Part shown: piece by piece, positions 22,919 to 35,190 of the stretch
Numbering within the stretch: position 1 is the stretch's first letter
How the letters are laid out: each line of letters opens with the position of its first letter
Assembly (NCBI RefSeq): GCF_947623445.1
Contig: NC_135240.1
Location: 26,784,001 to 26,848,000 of the forward strand
DNA from: Clavelina lepadiformis
Lineage: Eukaryota; Chordata; Ascidiacea; Aplousobranchia; Clavelinidae
Length of the DNA stretch: 64,000 nt
Direction of reading: 5' to 3'
Translations under genes and position numbers: made by a program
Notes under the pieces: generated by a model
Database searches by the model: none
Told to the model about the DNA's origin: nothing
The model's input: only the letters and a program-made list of their open reading frames with translations

Positions 22919-25290
22919 TCATCTACAAGCACATGACCCAGCCACCATGTCTTTGTAACGCCGGAGGACGACATATTCATTCTGATCAAAGTATAAGAGG
23001 TTGATGTCATACAGTTTGTCCGGGGTACAACACGGCAAATCGACTGGTTGTCCCCCGAGTCCAAGCGTGTGCATGATGCTCTGCACTGTTGCGTGGTTAT
23101 TTGGCTTCAAGTGTTGACCGAGCGGAAAAGCGCATTTTCCCCGGCAGTGGTAGGCGTTGTAGCCCTGGGGGTGGATGATCCAGCCTGTCCAGCCCATTTC
23201 TTCAAAGTCAACGTAAAGGGGGTAGCGGGTGCAGAGTCTAGTTGCTGAAGATGCAATGGAGAGCGTGGAAAATGAAGACCCGCTTGGACGACGCAAATGA
23301 CCGGTTGTCGTTCTCGAATCACCGTCAGCAGCGTAATCGTAGTCGTACTCCCAGTAATACGGGACTCCTTGATCGCTGTTTTCATTGGTGTCGTCATAAT
23401 TAGAAGGGCTTCCATAGAAATCCCGTAACATATCAGAGTTGTCCGTCTTGGGAACAGTTTCTTCCATGTTGGCAGGATTTGTTTGATGTTTCCCGCGCTT
23501 GTTTTTGTTCTTGTGTTTTGTGTCTCCCGCCAAGTCATCGTTGTCCTCTTTCCTTCTTTCTTCCCCTTTCCTTCTTTCGCCTTCCTTTCGACTTTCTACT
23601 GCTTCTCTTGATCGATTGTTGTTGGAATTCGACTTCTTTGAATCCCGATTATCAGCCGAGCGTTTTGGGCGGATGATTTTGTTCAGATGCCCCGATGGCT
23701 TCCCTGCCATTTCTGTCATCTTTGCAGCGTGAAGAAGCTGTAAGGTCTCTGAAATGAAAAACATGAAATTACTCAAGATATTGTAGAAACAGTTTGTGAT
23801 CAATCGCTTTCCGTTAAACACGAAAACGTTCTTTTAAAATCGTAGCATTAGCTCTGCGAATACCAGGCTGAGAGCTGGATAGGTAATATAAATTTTTACT
23901 CACTGGCTTTCTGGCTTATATGAATGTTACTTCTGCTGTCATTTGTGAATGTTACCAAGATCGGCATTCTTTCTTTCGAACTTCCGCGTCTCTGTATGAC
24001 GTCACCGTTTTCATACGTAATTTCTATTATGACGCCGAGATTTTCTAATCTTTTTCTCCTCCATGATTCAACCTATAGACGGAAATGACGAAAAAGGTTA
24101 AGGAAAGGTCAATTGGATGGCAGTAGCCTAAATTATCTTTGGAGATGAAGCTCACTGTGGTCAACAGTGGAAAGATTTGCCATCCGTGAACGTGTAAAGG
24201 GAGACGTCTAGCGGCGACTAAAGTTTTCCGAGTTTTGCTCATTTTGTTTCGCATTTTTAAAATCTGAAAAAAAGGACGAAGCCATGAATAATAGCAAGAA
24301 CAAGAAGAAGACAAAATGTCATTTCTCACCTGGAATATTTTAATAAAATAAGTGAAGGAAGAAACTCTTTTCTTTTGAGGCCGCTCCAGGAAGACGTGGA
24401 GTTCAGCGTCGAGGACAATCTCCTTCTTATTTAAAGAGCCAACATCAAACTGACATCGATCCGGACACAAACGATCTATAGTTTAGTCTGATTTTAGTTC
24501 TTGTTTGCTTAGAAATAACAGGCTACGAGTCCATCTTGCAGCTAATTTAACTTCGCTGGTTGGTGATAATATTACTGGCCGGGAAAGACGTTAACAGCAC
24601 TTTGCAAATACATTTATAAAGTATACACTCAGCCATAGGTGGGAAGTACCGTGGTGCTATTGTACCGAATTACTGTACCGCGGTACTTTTTGAAAAAATA
24701 TTTGAATAATCTCACCTGTGTTTGGTATACTCCGCACGGTGTCAGCATCGAGTAGATCTGGAGCTTTTGAGAGTCCATTTTGATCCGCAATCGCGTTATA
24801 AAGATCGACCATGTACTTAGGCGGTTTATTTTTGCCTTGCGTATGGCCAACATTTTCCGGAACCTTGAATTTAGAAAAAGACGTGGAAAATTAATCAAAG
24901 AAACAACAAAAAATAAATGGAATGGCAAAAACCTAAAAAAGTATGGATGTAAAATGTTGGATACCTTTGCAATACCTGACGATTTACCTTTACAACTTCG
25001 AACTATACGAAAACGTTTAGAATGACAATTGACCCCCTCACCTTCAAACCAAACATGTAAAGCATCTCTTGTCGAGCTTTGATCTTCAGATCAATCAAGA
25101 GTCCTTCCACCTTCATTCCAAACTCTTCTTTCTCCTCGCCCTCTTCCGCATCTAGGTCCTTGTATTCGTAATCCGGCCATGTCTGTCGATTGACTACGTC
25201 AACTGACCTTCTCTGCTTAAGTAACTTGCCCTCTGTGCTCGCATTCCAAGTCATATATGACATCATGAAGAATAAGTTAAGTAATCTCAT
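22919..25290 (-). CDS. Admp: Admp, BMP-class TGF-beta ligand (549 aa, 6 exons)
   Basis: Exons 25290-25042, 24863-24716, 24475-24330, 24263-24156, 24072-23904 and 23748-22919 join in phase. A signal peptide (MRLLNLFFMMSYMTW) opens a TGF-beta propeptide with PPKYMVDLYNAIADQNG, FDVGSLNKKEIVLDAELHVF, LHVHGWQIFPLL and ESWRRKRLENLGVIIEI. A furin-type site RPKR-S follows. Unusually, a charged, low-complexity stretch of about 150 residues (RKEGERRKGEERRKE, then acidic and Tyr/Asp-rich) separates this site from the C-terminal cystine knot. The knot has all seven cysteines: CTRYPLYVDF...WIIHPQGY..YHCRGKC...LPCCTP...GSCACR. The identity as anti-dorsalizing morphogenetic protein rests on the knot and on Pinhead lying directly upstream on the same strand. 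In ascidians Admp signals for ventral midline and peripheral fates and is antagonised by Pinhead. A processing site nearer the knot is possible. Confidence 0.93.
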
Positions 25291-27043
25291 TGTTACGTCA
25301 CGCTTAAAACTGTTTTATTCTTCAAAAATCGTGCCAGTGCCCTGCTCGATGTTCCTTTCGACAATGCAGCCTAAGCCTCGGTTTCTTTCTTTTATGACAA
25401 CAGAAAAAAGTATAGTGACGTCACAATCGTCCGCACCCGCGTCCTGCCGGGTTGGTTGATTGAGTAAAACTTTTGTTTCAGTTCTAAATATGGGCGGCAG
25501 TTTGCGCGAAATAAACTACAGAGTTACGACCATGCCTCCATCTGACCGCCGATTTGTCAAAGAGCTAAAGATAAAAGGAAAACCCCCTGCAGCTGCCGCT
25601 TGGCAGGCCGCCAATAATTACACGAATAATTTGCACCTTTGTGTTGTAATAATAAAAAAGCGGGACGCAGTTACAAACACATGGCGATTAATCGCGTTTC
25701 ACACTCGCCTGGTTAAAAGTTCATTTTCACCTTAAGCTTTCTGCTCGTACTAAGTAGGCCTCTATCTTACACCTTCGATATGAATTGCGAGCGTAATTGT
25801 CTGTAGCTTTCTTATATACTATATGTATACAGTAACGAAATCTTTATCCTCAGAAAGGAGAAGTTTTTGCAAGACTTAAGCTTGCAAACCATTCCTCATC
25901 AGTCGGATCCTGCATGGTTACATAACTTATTTTGTTCATTTTCCGATAGATGCGTTTTTCATTTTGTGCTTTAGTTTTTATGCGATGTCGCTGGAATGTG
26001 GAACTGTGCACCATGACCACTGAATAACGATTTATGTGCAAAGCAATTTGTGTTGTTTTGAAAACTTCTTTCTACTTGTCAGAACTAGTGGGAATTTTCT
26101 CCATTTAAAAAAAAAACGATCAAACCAGTAGATACAATTTCATACATTCTCAAATTAACTTCACAAACTCGCGGTTTTCAACCAAATCTAAGAAGATTTC
26201 TTTCTTCACATACCACAGGTAGAAGCTTTAATGCCAAGCTTACAAAACAAAGCACAAAAACGTAAAATATTGAAACAATCTATAACCACACACGTTTAAT
26301 TGTCAGTGATAAGTTAGCAATTCAAACAAACCCTTTCAGGTATTTCGACCGACAACTCTTTAACCGATTCGTATTATGTCGACCTCCTTCTTCTGGGAGG
26401 CAAATGTGGTCATTTGTTTAAAATGAAAATAAAGAAACTTTGTGTTTAAACCAGCCGCAGGCTCTGTTCTTGTGTCAAAATCGCGATCTATCGCTTTCGA
26501 AATCAACAAACAACCAATCTTCTGGCGATACGAAACAATGAATGTTTTAACGATAAGACGTCATAAACACCTGGCCTGTTATTATAGGAAAAAGCGAACA
26601 AAACTTACAATGATAAAAAGACTGCTATGAGTGCGCGTGGATGAATTAAAATCCGGTACGAGTGGTAAATAATATCGGACTTTTGTTTTGTCAACCTAAT
26701 TTGTCAAATTGCTGTTTACAGGAGGACTTACTGTCTATGTAAGACCAAGCAGTCATCTCTGCAAGAAGCTCCTAACACAAACATCACACTTAGAGATTTA
26801 TGGGATTTATAGATTGTCATCTTCATAAAACAAAATTAATTGACGTCACGCTCATAACTTAATAATATAATTTTAATATTGTCATTAAAATATGACGTCA
26901 GTATCTTTAGAAGTCTTAAAAACAATTAATGCGAAATAAAAACTTGAAAACCCGGTCCTCATCTTTCCTTTACGGAATATAGAACCGTTTAATCGATGAT
27001 GTCACTATGACGTTATCAAAACGTCATGGTCTATCCAAAGACA
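25291..27043. promoter_or_regulatory. Pinhead-Admp intergenic region (Admp promoter side)
   Basis: About 1.75 kb between the Pinhead stop and the Admp ATG. By established work in ascidians, this interval should carry Admp control elements and be crossed or disturbed by Pinhead transcription. It contains three TGACGTCA palindromes (25416, 26841, 26893). I see no minus-strand AATAAA close to the Pinhead stop. A plus-strand open frame at 25460-25735 has no recognisable features and is not called. Confidence 0.6.
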
Positions 27044-28881
27044 TCACGTGCATCCACATCGACGTATTTGAGCGACTCTTTCCTCTTTTCCGTTGCGATT
27101 CGTGTACGTGACGTTATTGACACGTATGGGAGAGCAGGTGACGTCATGGGTTTCCAATGACATCAGACATTTGTTTCCGCCGCGTTTGTTAGACTTGACG
27201 ACGCAATGTTCAATTGGCCCGCACACCCCTACGCAACGTCCTACATCAATGACCTGAAAAATATTGGAAGGTCATTGAATGGTCTGCGCTTGACCGACAC
27301 GATTCAAAGATCTTGATCTCAAGATCACAATGTTTTGACAGCGCTGGTAATGGTTGTAATATCAATAGAAACATCTCGATTACGAACATGATTCCCATTG
27401 TTCTGAATATGTAAATAATCGTTCTGCATACGAGTCATAACTCCCAACTCTATGCTCTCAAAATTTATTCGCTGTTTTACCTTTGTCGCTAGTTTTGTGG
27501 CCCCGTCATCGGTTCGTGTCTTCTCCGTTACAGCGACGTTAAAGTGCTGGCGGTAACAGGTTGGCTCGCATCGGCACTCCGAGATCGACTCCACCGAGAA
27601 CATCCCGTTGGGGCCGGTGATGGGCTGCGGTGTTGTCCGGGTCGGCCTGCACGCTTTCCCACCTGGACGTGGCAAAATGATCAGTGTCGTGCTGCGGTGA
27701 CCTTCGAACTCGGTTTACGTCATCTATTGACGCTTTTACGTCACTCTTAAACGATTTTCACTGTTGTCTTTAGACTCTTAAGCAGTTGGAATATATATGG
27801 AGAGTAAAAACTCTTTATGCTGCAAGGTCGTCCGACCCAAGTCTAGGCTATGACCAAGTTTGACTTTAACGACCCAAGAAATAATGACACAGAGCTTTAA
27901 CATTGACGATACAAGCGATAAAGACGACGACACTCTTTAGTACTTACTTTTTGCTTTCTTGCAGCCCCCGATGCATTCTCCAACATCGACCGTGGCTTCA
28001 AACTCGGTTCCGACGAAGAATCGCTTCAACATTTGAACCCGCTCGCACCTTTTCGGAACTTTTCGACACGTGCACTCGTCTATGACGTCATAGAGTTTGG
28101 GACCACGGTCAAAGGTCACGGTTTCTACGTGGATCAAAGATGGATCGCATTTGGCTTCGTTTTTGGAATGCCTCAAATTACACTTTGTGTTGCTGTACTG
28201 GTCCTGAATGTGGAAGACAACGCGTTAAAAATTGCAAAACTTACAGTAAAAAATGATGCAAAGACGCATTTACAGCGGAAAGGAAAGTGGCAGTGTTTAT
28301 AATCTGACAGACGCCAAGCAACCGACCTTTTTCTCTTTTATTCGACGCAACACGCTGACGTAATTGTTGCTCTGCATCCCTCCGCTCTGTCCACAAGAGG
28401 CGCTACAGAGCCCAACATCCAGCTGTAATGGTCGGCCTGATAGGTCTGGAAAAAGACGATTTTTATCGTTTTATAAGAAATTATTTTTAATTTACTTTGT
28501 CTAATTGTGCTCTATCACAGCTTTGTCCTTTAATTGTTTATGTGGAAAAGAAATACTTTCACTTTATCCAAATAAATCGATAATTGGCTTGAATGTGTTA
28601 TAATAACTTATAGGCTATACTCACCGTATCCGATATTTCGCATGTAAGGAAGTCTTCGACAGCAAACGTTTTGTTGCTTTTCTGAAACAAAAATGATTTA
28701 TTTTGCCCTAATTGCTTTAATTTATGATCGTAAAAGTTCAAATAAGTCTGTACTTAAGACTTAAACATTGATTCGATTGATTTAATCGGAAAGTTAAAAC
28801 TTAAAATCTCCACAAACCTGCAGAGCGGGCAACTTTCAAAACTAAAAATAGCCAGCACACGGAAAATACAATTCTCATCAT
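27044..28881 (-). CDS. Pinhead: Pinhead, secreted cysteine-rich Admp antagonist (about 295 aa, 6 exons)
   Basis: Exons 28881-28818, 28681-28625, 28445-28327 (3' border uncertain; 28354 or 28360 are alternatives in the same phase), 28203-27948, 27662-27481 and 27253-27044 join in phase. The start is the ATG that opens a signal peptide, MMRIVFSVCWLFLVLKVARSA. The protein then shows three related modules, each carrying D-V-G-x-C-x-x-x-C: LDVGLCSASC, VDVGECIGGC and IDVGRCVGVC. Each has further cysteine pairs (VCCRRLPYM; ECTCRK; ECRCEPTC; RRCGCT at the end). Pinhead proteins are secreted factors that bind and inhibit Admp; the tandem Pinhead-Admp order is conserved from arthropods to vertebrates. 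The position, strand and cysteine-rich secreted character fit. The third exon's donor is the weak point of the model. Confidence 0.85.
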
Positions 28882-31800
28882 TGCAGTTGTAAAACTTCAA
28901 CTTTATGGATCCCACCCAGGTATCACAGAATTCCAAAGCTCTAACACTTTCCACTTCTGTAAAATCACTTACGCTGCTTTGCTTCTATACCTTTCTTTGC
29001 TACTTTCGTTAAGTTGACGTAAGACACAGGAATGATGAGGCCACAAAACCATGTCTCCCTTTTAAACTGAAACTTTCTTCGCATCCACAAACAATGACAG
29101 ACAAGGAGACAGCCTGACGCTCTTCACAGGCGGCCCAAAGTTCCCAGACTTCACAAAAGAAAAACAAAAATGGAGAAACACTTAAAGAGGTAACAGAAGC
29201 CGGAGCGATCAAATTCGTCGCCATATAATCGCTTTCGTGTCTCAGATCGAGTTAGGCGCCTGACATTTTAGGGTTCGCCGAGGTGTCTCGACTTAGACAA
29301 TGGCTGGCATGCGCCACTGTTTATCGTCATTAGTGGCCTTACAGCGGATTATTACAAGTTAATAACAACGTAGCAACGTTAGTTGTTGTTCAAACCCTTG
29401 AGACCCGTTCGTGTGGAGTGGACCACACTTTCCTGCCAAGAAGATGCCGCAATTACCAGCCCTTGTATAAAAACATTGTCGATAATTATAAGAGACGTCG
29501 AACAATTGTTCCACCCGCACCAAGTGTGCTTGATGTATTTTATCTTCAACATCTGTGGGTTTTCAAAGCGAAAACTTTTTGTGTAACATAAGCAGAAAGT
29601 CATCGTATTTTCAAGCTTATGGGTTCCATTCAAAAAATATGTGAATCAATGATAATATTTGTTAACTCCAGATAACTAACTTACTGTTCGTTTTAGCTGA
29701 AAACCTGGGCATTGTAAATTCCTTGTTTTATATTGCGGCTAAAATCATCGTATCTATAGGATAATTAAATTCAAGAAATTACATTAACAGAAGGCGGCGG
29801 TTTTCAATGGGAGTGAAACAGAAGACATTGACGTCATTTCACGCTATCTACGTAATAGACAACGTGGGTGTTAGTTTGAACGATTGAAACAAAGATAAAT
29901 AATAATTTCAGTGCATAAAGACGATGATGCGCGTTCGTTGGTATACTTTGGTCGATGTTTAGCTTTGGGTGAAGGTAGAGGCTTTTGAGTATAAAGTAGG
30001 AAAACGATTCTTCATTAAGAATTCCGTAAACAAATCTTTTTTAGCAACAGATCAGTGATCTATTTTCAGGGGCGACGGAGGGAACATGTCCTGCTCAAAT
30101 TTTTGGAGTTTATAATTGGAATTGTATTGTGCAACAGCAAATAGTTTACGTATCACATAAACTTTGTCCCCTGCGAGATTTTCCAGCAATCTAGGTCCAA
30201 GTAACTGATAATGACAATACTATCATTATGGCACCATATTAGGCAAGGTGTTTTGTCAAGGTGCCACTTAAATTAGAACATTTAACCGTACATTTGACCG
30301 TTATAAATCAATAGTTTTCAGACTGCTACAGGGGGTAATTTAATTTTTGTATGGTGACGCTTTTCCGCTTCTGACGTACGGCTTAAAATCAAACGAGAAG
30401 CAATCAACGCCAAAAGTGAATACAGTTCCTCAAAACTGACTTAAGTCTTTGCAAAATAAGACATGGCCAAATCGTAATTATAGTCGACTTAAACTATAAC
30501 AGCTGATTAAGATGTGACGTCACCGGCTACAACCGCTGTAACAGACATCTCATTTGTAGCAACCTGTCGATAAATCATTGGGTTGGTTTTGGGATGTTCG
30601 AAGCAGGAGAAAAATATGCTCATTATACCAGCAGCTGATTGTTAATTCCGGGTCAGGTACAAGTTTAATTAGATGTAAAAGCAATCAAAGACAGCAGCAG
30701 TGTTGACGAATTGGTTTACAAAATGTGATTTTTTTGTCATTGTAAACAGTCGTATATAAAGAAATAAGTCAAAGTAATTATTAGGAAGGATGCGTATGCC
30801 AGAGAATATACCTAGTTCAAAGTTTTCTGATTAATTGTGCTTTGGAAACATGTTTGTTGAGGTTGTTGACCGCTTTTACGACAAAGTTCTAAACGTCAGC
30901 CAAGAGACTGAATTGCGCTTGCGAAAAGCCTTTGGAAATCCTGTGGTGTAGAATTGTTTTAAATCCAATTAATATTTAATAGTAAAATGCAACATAAGTA
31001 ACTTAGAGTCTAAACTCTGCTGACAATAATTTGCATCTCGATGAAGTTCTAATTTGAAAGTTCGCGCAATCAAACCTTAAGGTCAACTGACGTATGGACA
31101 TAAGTTTGGCACACTGCCAACCCTGTCAACCATTAACAAAACAATCTTTTTTGACCTCCCTCGCTGATAACAGATAAGGATTAATTAAATATTGGTTTTT
31201 TAAGGCTCTGAATCATCATCGTTCTCAACATCTGTTTGTGAAAATACTTGAAGTATATTTGATAGCGGGAAAACGGTTCATGGCGAGAGTGACCGAGGTA
31301 AAAACATTCAAATCGACCTGTTTTTTAAAGTTTTTAGTTAAACTAAAGCCTTTTTAGGCTTCACAAATATTTTTGAAATATTTCATTTTTTACCTCGACA
31401 AGGTTTATGACGTAGGAAAATAATTGCTGCTTTTATAGAGTTTATATGGTGCAGAAATAACAATGGCTTTCTGGAAGAAGCATTTAAGAGTCAAACAGTG
31501 TTTACCAGTTCGATGCTGATTTTTAATTTCGTTTTTATATCTCATAAAATCGGTTAGGAGCAAGTTTTTAAGACAAGCGCTTTTCTTTCATGAATGTGAA
31601 TGTGCGCTCGAACCTACGTAGTTTGCAAGGAAAACTTTAATTGCAGCTATTCTAAACCATAACGTGATCTTTGCACTATTTTTCTTCTGCTCATAAATCT
31701 GTGAGCAAGATTTAATTTTGCAATTGTATCATTCTCTGGTAGCTTGCAAAAATTCCCCTTTTCAGCTTTATATAAGCCAGGCCTATACAAGTCTCGGTAC

Positions 31801-32765
31801 TTTAATGACGAGAAGGTTCTCTGTCAAGATTAACCTCTTCATGATGAAGGGTTCAAGTGTAACAGGATCTTCGATCGTATTGATCTTATTACAAGATGTG
31901 ACGAGTGACAAATTCACTTCAGAACTCCAACATAGATGCATACCTTGGATAGAAAAAGCGAATGAATATGCAGCTTGCAACTGATAGAAAAAATGGACTT
32001 GAAAGAGTGACATGGCTGCTCTGGGAAAGTCGAATCTCTGTTGATTTTGCTCATTATAAAATAGAAACTTCCAAGTAAGCGGTAATGTATGTACAGGGTA
32101 TATATCACGACTTTTAGAAACCAACGTGTTCGACTCATTCGAACTTAACCAACAGACCAGCAGTGGTTTACATCGTTTTAAGGTGTTTGCCTAGATTACG
32201 TCATATGTTCCAATATGTCAGTTCCCTCTGGTAAATATGAAAACCTGGTTAAACAAAAGCAATCCGTTTTAAATGTTCAGGTTAAGGTTTTTAGTACAGA
32301 ATATAATGTATGTTATACGAGAAATCGTAGGGTTTAATAAGCTGTAGTCTGTAAAGCCGGTGCTGTTTTAATTATGGGTTGTCTCGTAGTTTGGCGGTTG
32401 CTGGTGTTTTTTTGGTCAAAGCATAAAATAACTCGGCATTTCTACGAATGATGATGCTCCCGTTAAAATTACAGAAAGAGAATGGTGTCAGATGCATCAA
32501 TTGTGTCAATTGTGTTTTAGCAGGTTGTTAAAAAATTTTATGATGCTTTCACTCACAATGCTGCGAAATGTTGAGATTGTGTAGGCGCATTTTAATTTAC
32601 TTTGTTAGAATTTTTTGGGTGAAAATGTGTGGTTTCTTTTAATTTTTTAGCGATTCAAGTGTTTGTTTGACCTTTTCAGAATATACTGACATTAGGAATT
32701 TATGTAACACCTTGTCCAAAATCTGATTTCACTAACTTTTTGTGGTTGAGTTAGTTTCACCAGCT
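28882..32765. other. Pinhead upstream region, no gene seen
   Basis: Nearly 3.9 kb without a supported exon between divergently transcribed Pinhead and the kinase-like gene. Two TGACGTCA sites (29829, 30515) lie in it and a third (32780) just past it, inside the kinase-like gene's first exon. It is the natural place for Pinhead enhancers. Open frames such as 29009-29224 (minus) and 31718-31984 (plus) overlap frames on the other strand and lack coding signs. Confidence 0.45.
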
Positions 32766-34519
32766 ATGAGTTCCTTACGTGACGTCAGCACATGGAGTAA
32801 AATCGATGTAAAAAGTCAAATTACAAGTAAGAGACTTTGAGTTAAAGAAACATTTTTTAAACATTATAGCTTTTTCTTGAATTTTGCGTAATTTGCATAA
32901 CCGCTTAATGGCAGTATAGAGCAATAACAGTGTTGTCATTGTATTATCGTGTTACCTTTTTAAAGGTGGTTTCCCTAACGACACAGACCTACTTCAGTTT
33001 TTATCGAAACTACAAAATCTTTCACCAATGCAGAGACCGGTGAGCAAATCAAGCTTTGTTGCCTAGAATTGTGACGTCAACAATGTTGTTTTGTTTTACT
33101 TTTCAAATAGAAATGGATTGCTTTTGATAAAAAGCGCAAGGAAAAGATCATTCTTGAAAAAGTTAGTGAACTAGACTCGAACTACATCAATGGCAACTTT
33201 GGATTCAAAAACAAAAAATTCCCTAAGCCGAAATTTGAAAGTATTCTCAGCAGAGACCTTTTCCGGGAAGCGCTACTGCACCGGTGCGCCCGCAAGTGTC
33301 CGTTTGTATTAACTTGCTGGGGTTTTGTCGTGGATAGCCTACAGAACGTCTACATTCTAACAGGTGCGATTTTCAGCGAAGAATGTGTTTTTGGCTTGAA
33401 ACTTACAGTAACTTCGAAATTCCCTGTTTTTAAATAAATTTTATAATATTGAGCATCAAAGGTACATTGTTCGGTTTTTTGTATTGGTTTCATCAACAAC
33501 GACATTGATTACATCAACAGAACATTTCGATGGACAACCGCTTGAAAAACGTGTGACTTACGACAACGCAAGACACATTGCTTTTCAAATTTTGAAAGCC
33601 TTAGAATTTCTTCATTCAGCCAATATTGTGCATAATGACATCAGAAGAGAGAATGTTTTAATACGTCATGGTGGTAATGACGCAAATAGGCTTTGTGGAG
33701 CGTTGCAGATAAAGTTATTCAACTTCCAGAAGGCAAGAGATTTTGGTATTGCGGTTGACAGGAAGGATTCATACACCTGTCAAAAATGCCACGTTGTGAC
33801 TGAACAATGCCTCCCTTCTTACGACATGCTCTGCTTTGGGTTTCTGCTTTTTGAAATTTTGCAAGGCGGAAAACCGTGGAAGACCTCCTGTTCTTGTGAC
33901 AAGGCTTATATGAATTACTGTCAACGGTTTGTGAAGTTGGCCCAAAAGGAAAAAATATCACTAAAGTTTGCAATTGAACAAAATGTGGTTAACAAAAGGT
34001 ATGTGACCGAACCCGTCATGCTATGCTGTATAATTAATTTCTTTATAACTTTTCAATTTCTAAATCTTCTGCAGTAATGAGCCAAAATCAACGGATGATT
34101 ATACATTGGAAAAGTTGAGGTTCTCTTTTACACACAACTGTAGAAAGAGCAGAAAAGGTAGGATATTTATGCACATTTACTGCCCCACATTTATCTAATA
34201 TACTTATAGAAATTGTGCTTCTGAACGTGCCAAGACAACAAAGGTATATGATGTTTCTATTTTTTAACCAACGCACATATATGCAGGCATCCCAGCTTGT
34301 CAACCTGACAAACGTTGGCGACAATTCAGCTCAAGATTTTCAAAATGTCTCTTGTTTCTTCTTTCGCCAATACCCGAATGCAGACCATCATGTTTTGACC
34401 TGCTGAGAGGCCAGACTTTCAGCTGCTATCTTTTCACCAATACCGACAAGCAAGGGGCGTGGCAGCGAAAACGATTCCTGAAGAATTTGGCCGTCGCAAA
34501 TTGTTCTTCTGTTCAATAA
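32766..34519 (+). CDS. Kinase-like protein with a degraded DFG motif (393 aa, 6 exons), probable pseudokinase
   Basis: Exons 32766-32826, 32966-33039, 33111-33363, 33521-33998, 34075-34157 and 34287-34519 join in phase; the stop is TAA. The middle shows a protein-kinase fold: helix C-like FREALLHRCARKCPFVL, hinge VYILTEHFDGQPL, and helix E HIAFQILKALEFLHSANI. The catalytic loop reads VHNDIRRENVLI, with HRD changed to HND but the catalytic Asp and Asn kept. Where DFG is expected the sequence reads KLFNFQKAR, so the magnesium-binding aspartate is missing. Later come SYDMLCFGFLLFEILQGGKPW (helix F/G) and RPSCFDLLRG (end of the C-lobe). No glycine loop or VAIK lysine is evident in the shortened N-lobe. 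These losses suggest a pseudokinase, perhaps a scaffold. I do not recognise the subfamily. A possible small exon at 34209-34242 was left out because it breaks the frame. Confidence 0.75.
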
Positions 34520-35190
34520 CAGATAACTTTTCTATATGAACCAATGTTGTTTTTGTGTTTTTCAAAGATACTGATGACGTCGTCAGGCGAAATATATACC
34601 TATATCCAATAACATATTAGAGTTGACAGATCAGTGAACATCGTCTGCATATTTCTATATGTACCATTGGTTCACCTGATTATTTACACGCTTCTATGTA
34701 TTCCTGCTTCACTTATGTAAACTTCGTACGTTTGACGCAAACACCATCGTTGTTAAATAGACCATAAAAGATTACACAAAAAACTGGCTCTAGTATTCAG
34801 GTTGCTTTCCTTTTAAGACTTGCAGATAAAATCAAGTCGTGTGGTTTATATTTTGTTAGAAAAGTTCCATGTCCCCTTTGGATTGTTCTTTGTTAATAAT
34901 ATAGCCTGTATGCTGATATGCACTTGTCACAGGTTGCCGCTTACATCAGACAGGTATCATCATCTGCACAGGCCACGGTATTCATGAATTATGTATTGAT
35001 ATTAATAAAACATAAAAGTATAATTAATCTTGCCAAAACGACACGAAGTATCATGCATAAAAATGCATTATACGGGCTTTTAAGCGAGATTTTTATCTCC
35101 GAATATCTACAAAATCAGATCAGCAACTATTGACATTGACTGAACTCCAGCATTTTCACAGGAGCCTGTACAGTGGACACAAAGAACGTT
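34520..35190. other. Intergenic, no gene seen
   Basis: Sequence after the kinase-like stop codon. Only chance open frames occur; it presumably contains that gene's 3' untranslated region. Confidence 0.4.

Larger units (their letters stand above)
23997..33079. promoter_or_regulatory. Cluster of ten TGACGTCA (CRE/ATF-type) palindromes
   Basis: Exact TGACGTCA starts at 23997, 25416, 26841, 26893, 27139, 28083, 29829, 30515, 32780 and 33072. Nine more are scattered elsewhere in the window (1204, 8644, 9702, 16024, 18439, 39366, 42687, 43433, 55772). This octamer is the consensus for CREB/ATF-family bZIP factors. At the window's AT-rich composition fewer than one copy would be expected in 64 kb. 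Several copies lie in exons of Pinhead and Admp, so not all need be regulatory. Confidence 0.5.

Noticed and set aside
25460-25735. 91-codon plus-strand frame in the Pinhead-Admp gap
   Set aside because: Weak composition, no homology recognised, and it lies in a region expected to be regulatory.
29009-29224. Minus-strand frame upstream of Pinhead as a first exon
   Set aside because: It does not lead in phase to the Pinhead exons, and a proper signal-peptide exon exists at 28881-28818.
34209-34242. Small exon-like segment in the kinase-like gene
   Set aside because: Although bordered by AG and GT, including it shifts the last exon into a frame with an early stop.
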